Source: Pseudomonadota bacterium
GTDB lineage: Bacteria; Bdellovibrionota_B; Oligoflexia; Oligoflexales; CAIYRB01
NCBI GenBank assembly: GCA_026390435.1
Contig: JAPLFY010000097.1
Coordinates: 1-35,262, forward strand
Length of the DNA: 35,262 nt
Direction of reading: 5' to 3'
Position numbers and translations under genes: made by a program. The notes under the pieces are model-generated. The model was not told where the DNA came from. It searched no databases and saw nothing but the letters and a program-made list of their open reading frames with translations. Positions 1-8,885 of this stretch are shown here, one piece after another (positions within the stretch are counted from its first letter, which is position 1; every line of letters begins with the position of its first letter).

Positions 1-545
1 AGGCGACTCATACGTTCCCGCGCCAAGCGACGGTCGACCTCAATTTGCTTTTCGCCCATGCCGCGCTGGACACCACCCCCGCGCTGCCTTTCCAAGTGGG
101 ACCAAGCGCCGGTCATCCGCGGCATTAAGTATTCCAGTCGAGCAATTTCAACCTGCGTCTTAGCTTGCGCCGTGCGAGCGTGCCGGGCAAAAATTTCGAG
201 GATGACACTGGTTCGATCCTGAACTTCGCAGCCGGTATGTTCCTCTAGATTGCGTACTTGCGGACCAGACAAAGTGCGATCGAAAATCAATAACTTAGTG
301 CCCAGCTCCTCGGCTAGCTGTTTGATCTCGTCGACCTTACCCTCGCCGACAAAGAATCTAGGCGTGACTTTCTGCCGCTTTTGAATCACCCGACCGCCGA
401 CCTGGATCTTCAAAGTCGCCAGGAGTTGAGTCAGCTCCGACAAGTCCTCGCTGAGAGTGTCATCTTCTCCAGCTAAAAGCACACCCACGATAATGGCAGT
501 GCGCAACTCTGGGGGACGCGCTTGGTTGGACACTTCACGGTTCAA
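1..545 (-). CDS. hflX: GTPase HflX, N-terminal part (3' end outside window)
   Basis: Ribosome-associated GTPase of the HflX family, which splits or rescues stalled ribosomes. Only the N-terminal part lies in the window. The visible protein carries the HflX N-terminal nucleotide-binding domain (segment FFVGEGKVDEIK, then LLIFDRTLSGPQVRNLEE) and the start of the helical middle domain (QVEIARLEYLMPRM, then the glycine-rich GGGVQRGMGEKQIEVDRR). The G domain would lie beyond position 1. I chose the TTG at 545 because GGAGG sits six bases upstream; a GTG at 533 is the alternative. It follows the short miaE gene after about 30 bases on the same strand, so the two are probably co-transcribed. Family assignment is secure from the motif order. 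Confidence 0.9.
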   Translation of the reverse strand, partial: MNREVSNQARPPELRTAIIVGVLLAGEDDTLSEDLSELTQLLATLKIQVGGRVIQKRQKVTPRFFVGEGKVDEIKQLAEELGTKLLIFDRTLSGPQVRNLEEHTGCEVQDRTSVILEIFARHARTAQAKTQVEIARLEYLMPRMTGAWSHLERQRGGGVQRGMGEKQIEVDRRLARERMSR

Positions 546-578
546 AGCAAACCTCCGGCAGGCACAGAATGGCTAAAA

Positions 579-1076
579 CTAGCTGATGATGTCGACGCTG
601 TCACCCAACATATAATGTCCGGCTTCCGATTTATAAAGTCCGCGGTAAAAAGCCTGCAACTCAGGCTCATGGTCGAGCTTTCTACTAAGTAGATAAAAAC
701 GCTCGCAACTGCGCGCCTCGATCAGAGATGAGACCAGAATACGGTCCAGCAAGCGTTCATTGGGTTGGGTGCGCACGGCAGTCAATAGCTGGTTGACGTA
801 AACATCCTTGTCGTCCGGCCCAAGGCGCAAGCCACGCTTTAAAAGGAGCCGGTGCACCTGCCCAAAGTGCTCTAGTTCTTCACGGGCCAGAGTCACCATG
901 GTCTCCACTAGGAGAGGCTGATCGGCGTGCCGGGCAATGAGCGATAAAGCCGAGGCCGCAGCTTTCCGCTCACAGCAGGCATGGTCCAACAGAAAGGCGT
1001 CAAAATTAGCACAGACCAGCTCGGCCCAGCCCTCGGGCGTGGCACTCAACAAAGGTAGTTGCTCTAACTCACTCAT
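579..1076 (-). CDS. miaE: tRNA-(ms2io6A37)-hydroxylase MiaE, C-terminally short
   Basis: Ferritin-like di-iron monooxygenase that hydroxylates the isopentenyl group of ms2i6A37 in tRNA. The carboxylate/histidine ligand motifs are visible in order: DHACCERKAA, EELEHFGQV, EARSCERF and SEAGH. The product is about 165 residues, shorter than the roughly 190-200 or more usual for the family: it stops eight residues after SEAGHYML, where homologues continue with another helix. The downstream gap to hflX is too short to hide the missing part in another frame. The start is the ATG at 1076, with AGGGG eight bases upstream; a GTG at 1085 is in frame but badly spaced. All metal-ligand motifs remain, so activity is possible. 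Truncation is seen directly; its effect is unknown. Confidence 0.88.
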   Translation of the reverse strand: MSELEQLPLLSATPEGWAELVCANFDAFLLDHACCERKAAASALSLIARHADQPLLVETMVTLAREELEHFGQVHRLLLKRGLRLGPDDKDVYVNQLLTAVRTQPNERLLDRILVSSLIEARSCERFYLLSRKLDHEPELQAFYRGLYKSEAGHYMLGDSVDIIS

Positions 1077-1228
1077 GGTCCGCACCCCTAGCCTATACGA
1101 TCAGCTTCGACCAGCCAAAACTATGACGCAACCCCCCTTGCTCTTTAGCCGAGGTAGACGCTATCTTAAAGCGATAGCACTATAGACGATCCGAGCAGTA
1201 AAAAAAGCCGCTAAGCGCGAGGCAAACC

Positions 1229-1675
1229 ATGAAAACGGCATTTTTTCAGTTGATATCTCTGGGACTATGGTTAAGCAGCTGCACCGCGCACGACGCGGCG
1301 ACCAATGAGGCCGAACAGCTTGAAACCACCAAGCCAAACGTTGAAATATTTCGCTGCTTAGCCGGTAATGGCTCGTATCACCCGCTTATTATCATCGAGC
1401 GCGAAGAGAGTGATGCTGACAGCCCAGACGACCGCGACGACGACAAGTCCGTCCGCATCCTATTTAGCGCTACCGACACAGGGCTCCTGGGCACCTGCGA
1501 CACGAGCGGCAAAGACGATCCGAAAAAGGCGAAATTCGTCTGCAAGAGCAGCGATCAGTCCATCTTCCTAACTTGGCCTGCAGCCGATGCTAAATCTACA
1601 GCAACGGTGAGTGTAGAGGAAAAATGGCTGCTCGGTATGCGGCGGTACACTACGAAATGTCAGGCAAAAGGTTAA
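1229..1675 (+). CDS. predicted lipoprotein, unknown function
   Basis: A 148-residue protein with an N-terminal signal sequence (LISLGLWLSSC) ending in a lipobox, so Cys18 is the likely lipidated residue. The mature part is hydrophilic and contains an acidic stretch (EREESDADSPDDRDDDK) and three further cysteine-containing segments (FRCLAG, LGTCDTSGK, KFVCKSS), which may form disulfides in the periplasm. I do not recognise a family. GAGG is placed eight bases before the ATG. The gene converges on the lipoprotein at 1679-2632, leaving only three bases between the stop codons. The upstream 150 bases, divergent to miaE, hold no promoter I would defend. Confidence 0.7.
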   Translation: MKTAFFQLISLGLWLSSCTAHDAATNEAEQLETTKPNVEIFRCLAGNGSYHPLIIIEREESDADSPDDRDDDKSVRILFSATDTGLLGTCDTSGKDDPKKAKFVCKSSDQSIFLTWPAADAKSTATVSVEEKWLLGMRRYTTKCQAKG

Positions 1676-1678
1676 ATT

Positions 1679-2632
1679 TTAGCGAGCGCTCTGATCGTAC
1701 TGAAATTTAAAGAACTTTGCTGCAGTGGCCTTCACTTGTTCGGTGATCTTTGCCGGCTGACCTTTGTCATCTGCAGAAATTCTCGCAACAATTACCTGAT
1801 ATCCCTGACCGTCTAGATCGAAAGCTGCCGTGAGCACCTGGTAATTCTTCACCGCGGAAGACGAGGGCGAGGGCTGCTTGAAAGTGGATGAGTAAAGGTA
1901 CAGGCCAGTGCCGAGCTCAAAGTGATCTTGTTGGTAAGTATATCCGGTTTGGATAGTAACAAGGCCGCTCTTCACAGACGACGGGGCATCGATCACCCAG
2001 CCGCGCTTCCACCCCGTATCGGAATTGCTAGCAACAGCCGTTATTTTTACGGTACCCGGTGTCGGGCCCTCGGCTCTTATTTTTGCTGTCTCCGTCGCTT
2101 GATCGCCATCGGAAGGCGCCACCCGGGTGTGATGATCCTTAACTCTGATCGGCATCTTAATTGCGATCGCATAGAATGCGCTGATCGTTTTATTGGCAGC
2201 GGTCACTGGCTGCACTTCCACCGGCTGGACTTCACCAGATCCAGTATAAGCTTTGGGGATCAGTTGATTAACCAAGAAGGCTGTACCCAGCCCAGAGCTA
2301 CAAAGTGTGCCAAATAAAGAAGACAGCGATTGGCTCGCGACATCCGTACCAGCAGCCGCCTTACACCATGCAGTCGTCGGTGATGGCTTTTTGGGGTCAG
2401 CATCGGCCACCGGGGTGTTGTCTATATTGGTTTCCTCTTCCACGTCGGACCCTGTACTACAGTTAGTCAGGCAAGTTTTCGGCTTTTTTACCGGACTAGT
2501 CTTGCCGCTTTTCGGCGCCGGCGAGGTCTCTGCGGGCGAACTGCAAGCAGTTGCTGTAGCCAAAAGTGCCACCGCAGAAATTAGGACTACAAGTTTTGAA
2601 CTCGACCTAAGCAGCATTTGGCGGCTTCCCAT
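1679..2632 (-). CDS. predicted lipoprotein, unknown function
   Basis: A protein of about 317 residues with a signal peptide (KLVVLISAVALLATATAC) ending in a lipobox, followed by a low-complexity Ser/Pro/Lys/Thr linker typical of exported lipoproteins. The rest is a predicted globular periplasmic domain with beta-rich character; four cysteines occur soon after the linker (CLTNC, WCKAAA, GTLCSSG). No family is recognised. The start is uncertain: the ATG at 2632 is used here, a GTG at 2656 extends the frame upstream, and an ATG at 2617 would give the most usual 25-residue signal peptide. It lies downstream of nadK on the same strand but behind a terminator, so it probably has its own promoter. 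Confidence 0.65.
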   Translation of the reverse strand: MGSRQMLLRSSSKLVVLISAVALLATATACSSPAETSPAPKSGKTSPVKKPKTCLTNCSTGSDVEEETNIDNTPVADADPKKPSPTTAWCKAAAGTDVASQSLSSLFGTLCSSGLGTAFLVNQLIPKAYTGSGEVQPVEVQPVTAANKTISAFYAIAIKMPIRVKDHHTRVAPSDGDQATETAKIRAEGPTPGTVKITAVASNSDTGWKRGWVIDAPSSVKSGLVTIQTGYTYQQDHFELGTGLYLYSSTFKQPSPSSSAVKNYQVLTAAFDLDGQGYQVIVARISADDKGQPAKITEQVKATAAKFFKFQYDQSAR

Positions 2633-2707
2633 GGAACAGAGGAATTGCTTGGGCACTGCGCCCTAGCTTCCCCCGTATCGGCAGGAACACTGCGAAACTT
2701 TAGGAAA

Positions 2708-2745
2708 AAAACAAAAATTCACATAAAGTCATTAGATTTTATGTG
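2708..2745 (-). terminator. probable intrinsic terminator after nadK
   Basis: On the minus strand an 8-bp perfect inverted repeat (CACATAAA / TTTATGTG, plus-strand 2720-2745, ten-base loop) is followed by a T-rich run of five and then seven Ts broken by one G. It lies 44 bases past the nadK stop and before the lipoprotein gene at 2632. The stem is AT-rich, so strength is uncertain. Confidence 0.6.
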
Positions 2746-2788
2746 CTTATAAACAACGCGCCAGCGCAGGTAAGGGTCGTGAGCCCCG

Positions 2789-3685
2789 TTAAGCCATCGT
2801 CAGTTTGGTTGCCCAGCCGCGCACAAGTTGGACCGGCGGCGCTGCAGAAAACTGCACCTTATCACCGTAGACCAACTCAATGACGCCATGTTGGCCGTCC
2901 GTGGCGAGTATTGCCGATTGGCAGCGATTTTCAATCTCAAGGGGAGTTTTACTTGGGTCAAACAGCCCACCCTCAATGCTGGGGCTGTCGTGATCGAAGC
3001 GGTAAAGTTCACGCACACGAAACTGAAATAGCGCGTCATCGACCGGGCGCCGTTCGCCGCCAGCAGCCAAAATCGCCGCCGTGCTGCCAGTTGCTGTTGC
3101 CACCCAGATGCCACTCGATCGATGGACCTCTTGCTGGTGGCCAAGCGTGATTTTATAACGCGTAGTAGCGGCAGGATTGGCATTGGCATAAAGGAAGTCG
3201 TTTAGCACCGGCGATGTCTCGACGACATCTCCGACGTCGACTCGAGATACCGATGCCCTAAGCCTATGCACTGACGAACTTTGCAAGGTGCCTGCAGCAA
3301 TGGCCGCAACCAATTCTTCGACTTGAGTCGGACTGGCGCAGCACAAAAATCCCACACTCATGAGTGACGACCGAATCCCGGCAATCAAGCCACCTTGCGC
3401 CAGCTGATGGGATGCCGCAAGCAGTGTGCCGTCGCCGCCAACAGTGATCACGATGTCGTAGGTTTTGCTCCACGGCCGCGGAAAGTCCCGGCTGACCTCA
3501 TCCCAACTCAACCCAGCGGCCGTCAGAGCTGCCCGCAAATGGCCGAGCGTTTCGTAATGCTCCGCGTGGGCCACCTGCAGGCGCGTCAGAGCATCGCGCG
3601 GCACGAGCCCCTGCCTCACCTTGGATTCAATCAAGGCGCCATGGAGCTCGTAGTTAGTCGTTTTCGTGACAATCAGGACGCCCAC
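2789..3685 (-). CDS. nadK: NAD kinase (NADH-kinase-like subgroup)
   Basis: ATP-dependent kinase making NADP(H) from NAD(H). The diagnostic GGDGT motif occurs in DIVITVGGDGTLLAASHQL, and the substrate-binding glycine/serine motif in SSGIWVATATGSTAAILAAGG. The segment NDFLYANANPAATTRYKI replaces the usual NEVV-type motif, and the arrangement resembles the plant NADH kinase (NADK3) branch as I recall it more than the E. coli enzyme. The start is set at the GTG at 3685, preceded by a GGGGG stretch and five bases past the ppiD stop, giving 298 residues, the normal family size; a longer frame would overlap ppiD. It is cotranscribed with ppiD and closed by the hairpin at 2708-2745. Confidence 0.88.
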   Translation of the reverse strand: MGVLIVTKTTNYELHGALIESKVRQGLVPRDALTRLQVAHAEHYETLGHLRAALTAAGLSWDEVSRDFPRPWSKTYDIVITVGGDGTLLAASHQLAQGGLIAGIRSSLMSVGFLCCASPTQVEELVAAIAAGTLQSSSVHRLRASVSRVDVGDVVETSPVLNDFLYANANPAATTRYKITLGHQQEVHRSSGIWVATATGSTAAILAAGGERRPVDDALFQFRVRELYRFDHDSPSIEGGLFDPSKTPLEIENRCQSAILATDGQHGVIELVYGDKVQFSAAPPVQLVRGWATKLTMA

Positions 3686-3689
3686 AACG

Positions 3690-5303
3690 TCAGCCCCCGG
3701 ATTTGCCCGTAGGTTTCTGCTCGTCGAGCGCAAGTAAATCAGGATTTAGCCAGACCTTCGACTTCTTCTCGAGATCCGCCTCGGCTTTCTTTGAAAGCAG
3801 AGTGAACATCGTTGTCCCATCTTGGTAGGCTGCACCCTGCGCCAACTGTTTACGCTTATCGGCAGTTAGTTGACTCAAATCTGGCTCTTTGCGGCTCTTC
3901 AGTTTGAGCACGTAGTAGTTACCGCGGATATCTAGCACCCGTGGGAATAAGTCCCCAGGCTGCTTCAGGCCAACCAATGCTTCGGAGACTTCGCCGCTGG
4001 AGCCGATTCCAGGCAAGTAGCGGGCATCTGCATTGACTTCACCGGTGGCTGCCCAGCTAACCTGGTACTGTGCGAGCAGGGCATCGATCGGTTGCTGTGC
4101 TTTGATCTGAGCAAAAATCCTATCAGCAGCCTCTTTAGCAGCCAGCGGACGCCGCTCTTTAAGCAATAGATTTTCAGCAATCTGCCGCTCAGCAGCTTCC
4201 AGCGCCAAGTTAACGGCCGCTTTCGTGTCCTCAACCTTGATAATGTGGAAACCAAAGGGGGTCTCTACGACTACGCTGATGGCACCCTTTTGCAGAGCAA
4301 AAGCAGCATCCGAAAATGCCTTGTCCATGGCCTCACGATTGAACCAGCCGAGATCACCGCCGCTGGTTTTGCCATTTGGTTCATCCGTATTTTTGCCAGC
4401 GAGGGCAGCAAAATCGGCACCGGCCACTAGAACGGCTGCCAAAAGCTCATCCGCGCGCTTCTTTGCGGCATCTTTTTCCCGCTGGTTGGCCTCAGGCGTA
4501 GCATTGCGAGATCCCTTATAGCCGACCAGAATATGACGCGCCTTGATCTCATCCGGACGCTTGAATTCCGCAGTATTCTTCTCATAATATTCTTTGACGC
4601 GGGCTTTACCAGCGGGGTCAGCCAACATCTTTTCCACATCTGCAGCCACAACATTAACGGCCATCTTCTGCGGATCTAATTTCAGGTAGTCAATATTAAG
4701 CTTGGTCTCACTCGACCGGTAGTCAAGTTCGGCCGCTTTAAGTGAGACGTAACTGCTGTCGGCGACAAAACGCCTCAGCTTTTGCACGGTGACTCCGCGC
4801 CGGATATCTTCGAGAAAGGCTGATTCTGTATAGCCATTGCTGTCTAAGTAGCGCTTGAAAACTTCATCAGAAAATTTGCCGTCCTCGCCCTTGAAGGCTT
4901 CTTCGCGGGTCAGCAGTTGGACGATCTCGTCGTCCGTGGCACGCAGCCCAAGATCGACAGCCTTCAAATAAAGCGCACGCTCATCGACCAGTTCACGCAG
5001 CACGCTCTGAGCAAGCCGCAACTGACCTGGGTCAAAAGCGTCTTGGTAGATCCGCTGATACTGACTGTATGCCCGCTGATAGGCCCTCTGGAACTCAGTC
5101 CGGCTAATCTTTTCGCCGCCCACGGTGGCCGCCACACTCCCGCCGCCACCGCCGCCACCGCCGAATTTACTGCCGGTTGGATCGCAAACCCCAAAAAAGG
5201 TCATTGCTCCAAGTGCCGATAATAACACGGCATATGTCCAAAAATTCTTGGACAGTTTATCAGCTTCGACTCCATTTAGGGCCTTATTTTTCATGCGAAA
5301 CAT
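3690..5303 (-). CDS. ppiD: PpiD-like membrane-anchored peptidyl-prolyl isomerase/chaperone
   Basis: Periplasmic folding factor anchored in the inner membrane. A short cytoplasmic N-terminus is followed by one transmembrane helix (about residues 20-40), an unusual eight-glycine run right after it, a SurA/PpiD-type N-terminal chaperone region (about 60-200), and a parvulin rotamase domain (about 250-355: ARHILVGYKG through GFHIIKVED). The C-terminal part is helical. The overall design and 537-residue length match the SurA_N/PpiD group, though E. coli PpiD is slightly longer. The ATG at 5303 is used; an ATG three codons later is possible. nadK begins five bases after the stop. The gene is divergent from mreC, with about 150 bases between. 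Confidence 0.85.
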   Translation of the reverse strand: MFRMKNKALNGVEADKLSKNFWTYAVLLSALGAMTFFGVCDPTGSKFGGGGGGGGSVAATVGGEKISRTEFQRAYQRAYSQYQRIYQDAFDPGQLRLAQSVLRELVDERALYLKAVDLGLRATDDEIVQLLTREEAFKGEDGKFSDEVFKRYLDSNGYTESAFLEDIRRGVTVQKLRRFVADSSYVSLKAAELDYRSSETKLNIDYLKLDPQKMAVNVVAADVEKMLADPAGKARVKEYYEKNTAEFKRPDEIKARHILVGYKGSRNATPEANQREKDAAKKRADELLAAVLVAGADFAALAGKNTDEPNGKTSGGDLGWFNREAMDKAFSDAAFALQKGAISVVVETPFGFHIIKVEDTKAAVNLALEAAERQIAENLLLKERRPLAAKEAADRIFAQIKAQQPIDALLAQYQVSWAATGEVNADARYLPGIGSSGEVSEALVGLKQPGDLFPRVLDIRGNYYVLKLKSRKEPDLSQLTADKRKQLAQGAAYQDGTTMFTLLSKKAEADLEKKSKVWLNPDLLALDEQKPTGKSGG

Positions 5304-5455
5304 CAGCGCGGCGTCTCCACAGCTAGACGGTGATTCTGACAGGCATTCCTCGCAACATTTTGCTAACGCTGCTTAAGCTGTAGCACATTTGCTAGGTGAT
5401 GATAAAGTGAAAGGCTAGAGACTTCATCAACTGCCATGGGAAATGGATCGCGACC

Positions 5456-6343
5456 TTGGGTGACCATTCAAAAAAAATCTTGGCCATGGCCCTGCTCGTC
5501 GGCGCTTTGCTGGCGCCATTCGTCTTTTTCTCGACGCCGATGAAGGCCTGGGAAAATCCCCACTCAGCGCTTTTGGTACTGCAGAATGCCATGTACCCGA
5601 TCGAACGACTTTGGCAAGTCGCTGCCAGCGGTGTCAACCATACATGGCAGCGCTACATCGGCCTAAGCGATGCCGCCAATCAAAATTTAAACCTAAGGTC
5701 ACAGCTTGCTGCCATGCAGTCTCGGATTATGGATTACGACGAACAGGTCCAGGAGACTGGCCGTCTGCGCAAACTGCTGGGATTCTCTGGCCGCTCCGAC
5801 AAGCGCCTGATCGCTGCAGAAGTCATCGGCCATAACGAACTTGGCCAGTTTGAATCGATTCGAATCACACGCGGTAGCTCCGATGGAGTGCGGGTAGGCA
5901 TGCCCGTCGTGGCGGCCGATGGCGTGGTCGGCAAAGTCATCCGCACCGGCATGCATTTTTCTGACGTCCAACTGCTTGTCGATCACGACTTTCATCTCGA
6001 TGTACTGCTGCAGCGCACGCGTGTCCGCGGGGTCCTCTCAGGTGCCGCCCATACGCACTGCACTCTGCAGCTGCACAAACGAGTGGAAATCAGGATTGGT
6101 GACACCCTCATTACTTCGGGAATCGTCGGTGGGTTTCCCAAAGGTTTGCCTGTAGGTCGGGTCATGCGCATCACCTACGAAACCGACAACGTGGCCCAAT
6201 CCGTCACAGTCGAGCCGTGGGTTGATCACAACCGGCTGGAAGAGGTCATGATTATCTTCAGCCCCGATCCAGAGCTTGAAAAAATCGCTAATGCCGCCGG
6301 CCCCAAATGGCTGGATGAGGCACTTAATATGCAAGGTCGGTGA
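5456..6343 (+). CDS. mreC: rod shape-determining protein MreC
   Basis: Bitopic periplasmic scaffold of the elongasome that contacts PBP2 and MreD. It has an N-terminal membrane anchor (residues about 8-25), a coiled-coil stretch (about 65-105), and the paired beta-barrel MreC domain with recognisable segments ITRGSSDGVRVGMPVV, GVVGKVIRTG, QLLVDHDFHLDVLLQRT, and GDTLITSGIVGGFPKGLPVG. The length of 295 residues is normal. The best start is the TTG at 5456, but its ribosome-binding site is weak; no in-frame ATG lies nearby upstream. A run of eight A residues (5470-5477) sits four codons into the frame. mreB, normally upstream, is absent. The stop overlaps the mreD start by one base. Confidence 0.9.
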   Translation: MGDHSKKILAMALLVGALLAPFVFFSTPMKAWENPHSALLVLQNAMYPIERLWQVAASGVNHTWQRYIGLSDAANQNLNLRSQLAAMQSRIMDYDEQVQETGRLRKLLGFSGRSDKRLIAAEVIGHNELGQFESIRITRGSSDGVRVGMPVVAADGVVGKVIRTGMHFSDVQLLVDHDFHLDVLLQRTRVRGVLSGAAHTHCTLQLHKRVEIRIGDTLITSGIVGGFPKGLPVGRVMRITYETDNVAQSVTVEPWVDHNRLEEVMIIFSPDPELEKIANAAGPKWLDEALNMQGR

Positions 6344-6906
6344 TGGACCAAACGCTTGGCCGTCTGCGTACGGCCTGGATTCAAGTCAAGCCCCTACTCA
6401 GATTTCGCCCGGTCAGCGGCTACCTCTGGCTGGATACGATTATGCTGCTGTTAGTCGGCACACTCCACCACACCTTGTTGCCGTCGATCACCCATGGCGT
6501 CTTTGCCATCGATCTGATGACGCCGTGGCTAGTCACAACACTAGTCTGTGAGACCTTGACGCGGGGCTTATTCCTCGCAGGCATCGGCGCTCTCATACTA
6601 GAGACTCACTCAGCAACGCCGGCCGGCTTCTACCTATGCACTTATTGGGTGATTGCAGTGGCGATCCACTTATCGCGCAGCACCCTATCGTGGCGCCATG
6701 CCATGCCGTGGGCATTTACCTTCGGCCTCAGCCAACTCTGGGTCGTTTTTTTCGCTACTTTCGTCTTGGCTGTCAACGCCGGCTCTTCCATATTTACCTG
6801 GATGTATCTGCGGGTTCAGTGTGAAACCTTGTTGACCGGTTTTGCTCTAGGAATGCTCTTTTGCCATCGCTATTTGGCTACTGGCATAAAAGGCGAGGAC
6901 GGCTAA
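6343..6906 (+). CDS. mreD: rod shape-determining protein MreD
   Basis: A small, very hydrophobic protein of 187 residues with about five predicted transmembrane segments, located exactly where MreD is expected between mreC and the PBP2 gene. MreD sequences are poorly conserved, so the call rests mainly on hydropathy, size and position. The ATG at 6343 shares its first base with the last base of the mreC stop codon (TGATG), indicating translational coupling; a GTG one codon earlier is less likely. Confidence 0.82.
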   Translation: MDQTLGRLRTAWIQVKPLLRFRPVSGYLWLDTIMLLLVGTLHHTLLPSITHGVFAIDLMTPWLVTTLVCETLTRGLFLAGIGALILETHSATPAGFYLCTYWVIAVAIHLSRSTLSWRHAMPWAFTFGLSQLWVVFFATFVLAVNAGSSIFTWMYLRVQCETLLTGFALGMLFCHRYLATGIKGEDG

Positions 6907-8819
6907 TGCGGCGCATCTTTCAAGCTGAGCGCCGGATCGTAGAAAGTCGCTTTCTATGGGTCAACATGCTGTTTCTGGGCGTCACCGGACTGCTCCTGAT
7001 ACGTCTATGGTACGTCCAGATTTACAAGGGTGACCTCTATAAACGCATCGCAGAAACCAATCGCATCCAATACATCGAATTGGCTGCGCCAAGGGGTTTA
7101 ATCTTCGATCGTAACGGGCAAGTCGTCCTCGGTAATCGCCCTTATTTCGATTTAGTGTACGTGCCGCAATTTGTCAGAGACACGCAGACGACATTTAAAA
7201 TTTTGGGCCGGCTCTTGCACATCCCTGTTCATGCCTTCGAACGTCGCCTTTTTATGAGTCGCGGACAGCCCAAGTATTTGCCAGTCAACCTTAAACGAAA
7301 CCTGTCGCTACACGAAGTAGCGACCATCCAATCAAACAAAATATTTTTACCTGGCATCGATATATCAGTCGCGCCCAGGCGTGATTACAAGGTGGATACA
7401 CCGTCACACATGGTGGGATACCTCGGCGAGATCGGCAAAAACGAACTGACCGACAGTGGTAAAGACGGTGATAGCCCCTATAGGGCGGGCGACTTAGTCG
7501 GCAAACAAGGCTTGGAATCACGCTGGGAAAAGTACTTGCGCGGTAAACGCGGCCACCGACTGATTCAAGTTGATGCTTTTGGCCGGCAAGTCGAGGCTTC
7601 GAATAGAAGCGGTATAGAATTACCCCTGGTTCCTGCCCAGGCTGGGTCGGATTTAGTGCTGACATTGGATATGGAACTGCAGCGCATCACTCGTGAGGCC
7701 TTTCGCGGTAAGAATGGCGCGGTGGTCGTTCTGAATCCACAAAGTGGCGAAATTCTCGCGATGGTCAGCGAGCCTGGTTATGACCCTAACGTTTACCAGG
7801 GCGGCTTGACCGAAGAAATGTACCGCTCGCTTGTCGCTAACCCATTCAAACCCTTTTTGGATAAGACTACAGGCGGCGTCTACATGCCTGGCAGTACTTA
7901 TAAGGCCGTGGTTGCTTTGGCTGGCCTGGAAGAGGGCGTCATCAATGCCAATACAACGTTCTTCTGCCCGGGCCACTATACCCTGGGTGGGCAGACCTAT
8001 CACTGCTGGGAACACGGCGGCCACGGCAATGTCAATTTACGCCGTGCCCTCATGAAGTCCTGCGACGTTTATTTTTACAACGTCGGAGTCGAACTCGGGG
8101 TCGACCGCATCGCTAAATATGCACAAATGCTAGGCCTAGGTGCAAAAACCGGACTACTACTTAATTTTGAGCAACCCGGATTGGTACCTACCACCGCGTG
8201 GAAAAAGCTAACTTTGCATTTACCTTGGAGCACGGGCGAAACTCCAAGCGTCGCTATCGGCCAGGGTTACGACGGAGTCACCCCACTCCAGCTGGCTAAT
8301 TTGTTCGCCACCATAGGCAACGACGGCAATTTGTGGCGTCCATTTTTAGTCAAACGAGTGATCAATCCAATCGGCGAAACAGTGCTCATGCAAGAGCCCG
8401 AATTAGTGCGCCGCATAGACAAAATCAAGGCCGAAAATTTCCGCTTGGTAAAAGAGGGCCTGATGGCCGTTGTTATGGACAAAGAAGGTACCGGTAAACA
8501 CGCTGCGGTACCGGGAGTCACCGTTGCCGGCAAGACCGGATCTGCCCAAGTGGTTGGACTCAGTAAAAATATGGGCAAGACGCAAAGAGATGTGAGTATG
8601 AACTGGCGTGAGCATGCGCTGTTCGCCGCCTTCTCCCCTGCGGACAACCCAGAAATTGCCATTGCGGTGGTCAGCGAACACGACAAAGTTTCTGGTGGCG
8701 GGCGCTCGGCTGCTCCCATTGCAGGTAAAATTCTTCAAGCATTCTGGGATCTTAAGAAGCAACGCCAGCTGAACATCGGGCGCAGTGATAAGGCCGGACA
8801 AGCTGATGTCCAGCGTTGA
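6906..8819 (+). CDS. mrdA: penicillin-binding protein 2 (elongasome transpeptidase)
   Basis: DD-transpeptidase that crosslinks peptidoglycan during rod elongation. An N-terminal transmembrane helix (about residues 20-38) precedes the pedestal/dimerisation domain containing the class B signature APRGLIFDRNG and LVGKQGLESRWEKYLRG. The transpeptidase domain carries all three active-site motifs: STYK with the nucleophile at Ser330, SCD (in MKSCDVYFYNVG) as the SxN-type motif, and KTG (in VAGKTGSAQVVG). The length of 637 residues is normal. The ATG at 6906 overlaps the mreD stop (TAATG) and has GAGG seven bases upstream; a longer frame from 6861 would overlap mreD. rodA, the usual partner, does not follow. 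Confidence 0.95.
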   Translation: MRRIFQAERRIVESRFLWVNMLFLGVTGLLLIRLWYVQIYKGDLYKRIAETNRIQYIELAAPRGLIFDRNGQVVLGNRPYFDLVYVPQFVRDTQTTFKILGRLLHIPVHAFERRLFMSRGQPKYLPVNLKRNLSLHEVATIQSNKIFLPGIDISVAPRRDYKVDTPSHMVGYLGEIGKNELTDSGKDGDSPYRAGDLVGKQGLESRWEKYLRGKRGHRLIQVDAFGRQVEASNRSGIELPLVPAQAGSDLVLTLDMELQRITREAFRGKNGAVVVLNPQSGEILAMVSEPGYDPNVYQGGLTEEMYRSLVANPFKPFLDKTTGGVYMPGSTYKAVVALAGLEEGVINANTTFFCPGHYTLGGQTYHCWEHGGHGNVNLRRALMKSCDVYFYNVGVELGVDRIAKYAQMLGLGAKTGLLLNFEQPGLVPTTAWKKLTLHLPWSTGETPSVAIGQGYDGVTPLQLANLFATIGNDGNLWRPFLVKRVINPIGETVLMQEPELVRRIDKIKAENFRLVKEGLMAVVMDKEGTGKHAAVPGVTVAGKTGSAQVVGLSKNMGKTQRDVSMNWREHALFAAFSPADNPEIAIAVVSEHDKVSGGGRSAAPIAGKILQAFWDLKKQRQLNIGRSDKAGQADVQR

Positions 8820-8885
8820 CCATCCATCGCGGTGATACTACTTTGACATCAAGATTCAACCCAGGATGCTTAGGGGGTCATTAAA

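Noticed and set aside
937-1185. An 82-residue plus-strand frame over the miaE start
   Set aside because: It is antisense to miaE for more than half its length and has no features of its own.
1167-1192. TAAAGCGA...GACGATCC before the lipoprotein at 1229 as a sigma-28 promoter
   Set aside because: Only the first five bases of the -35 match, the -10 is poor and the spacer is ten bases.
8843-8871. TTGACA before the receiver gene at 8886 as a sigma-70 promoter
   Set aside because: The -35 is perfect but no acceptable -10 hexamer occurs 16-18 bases downstream.
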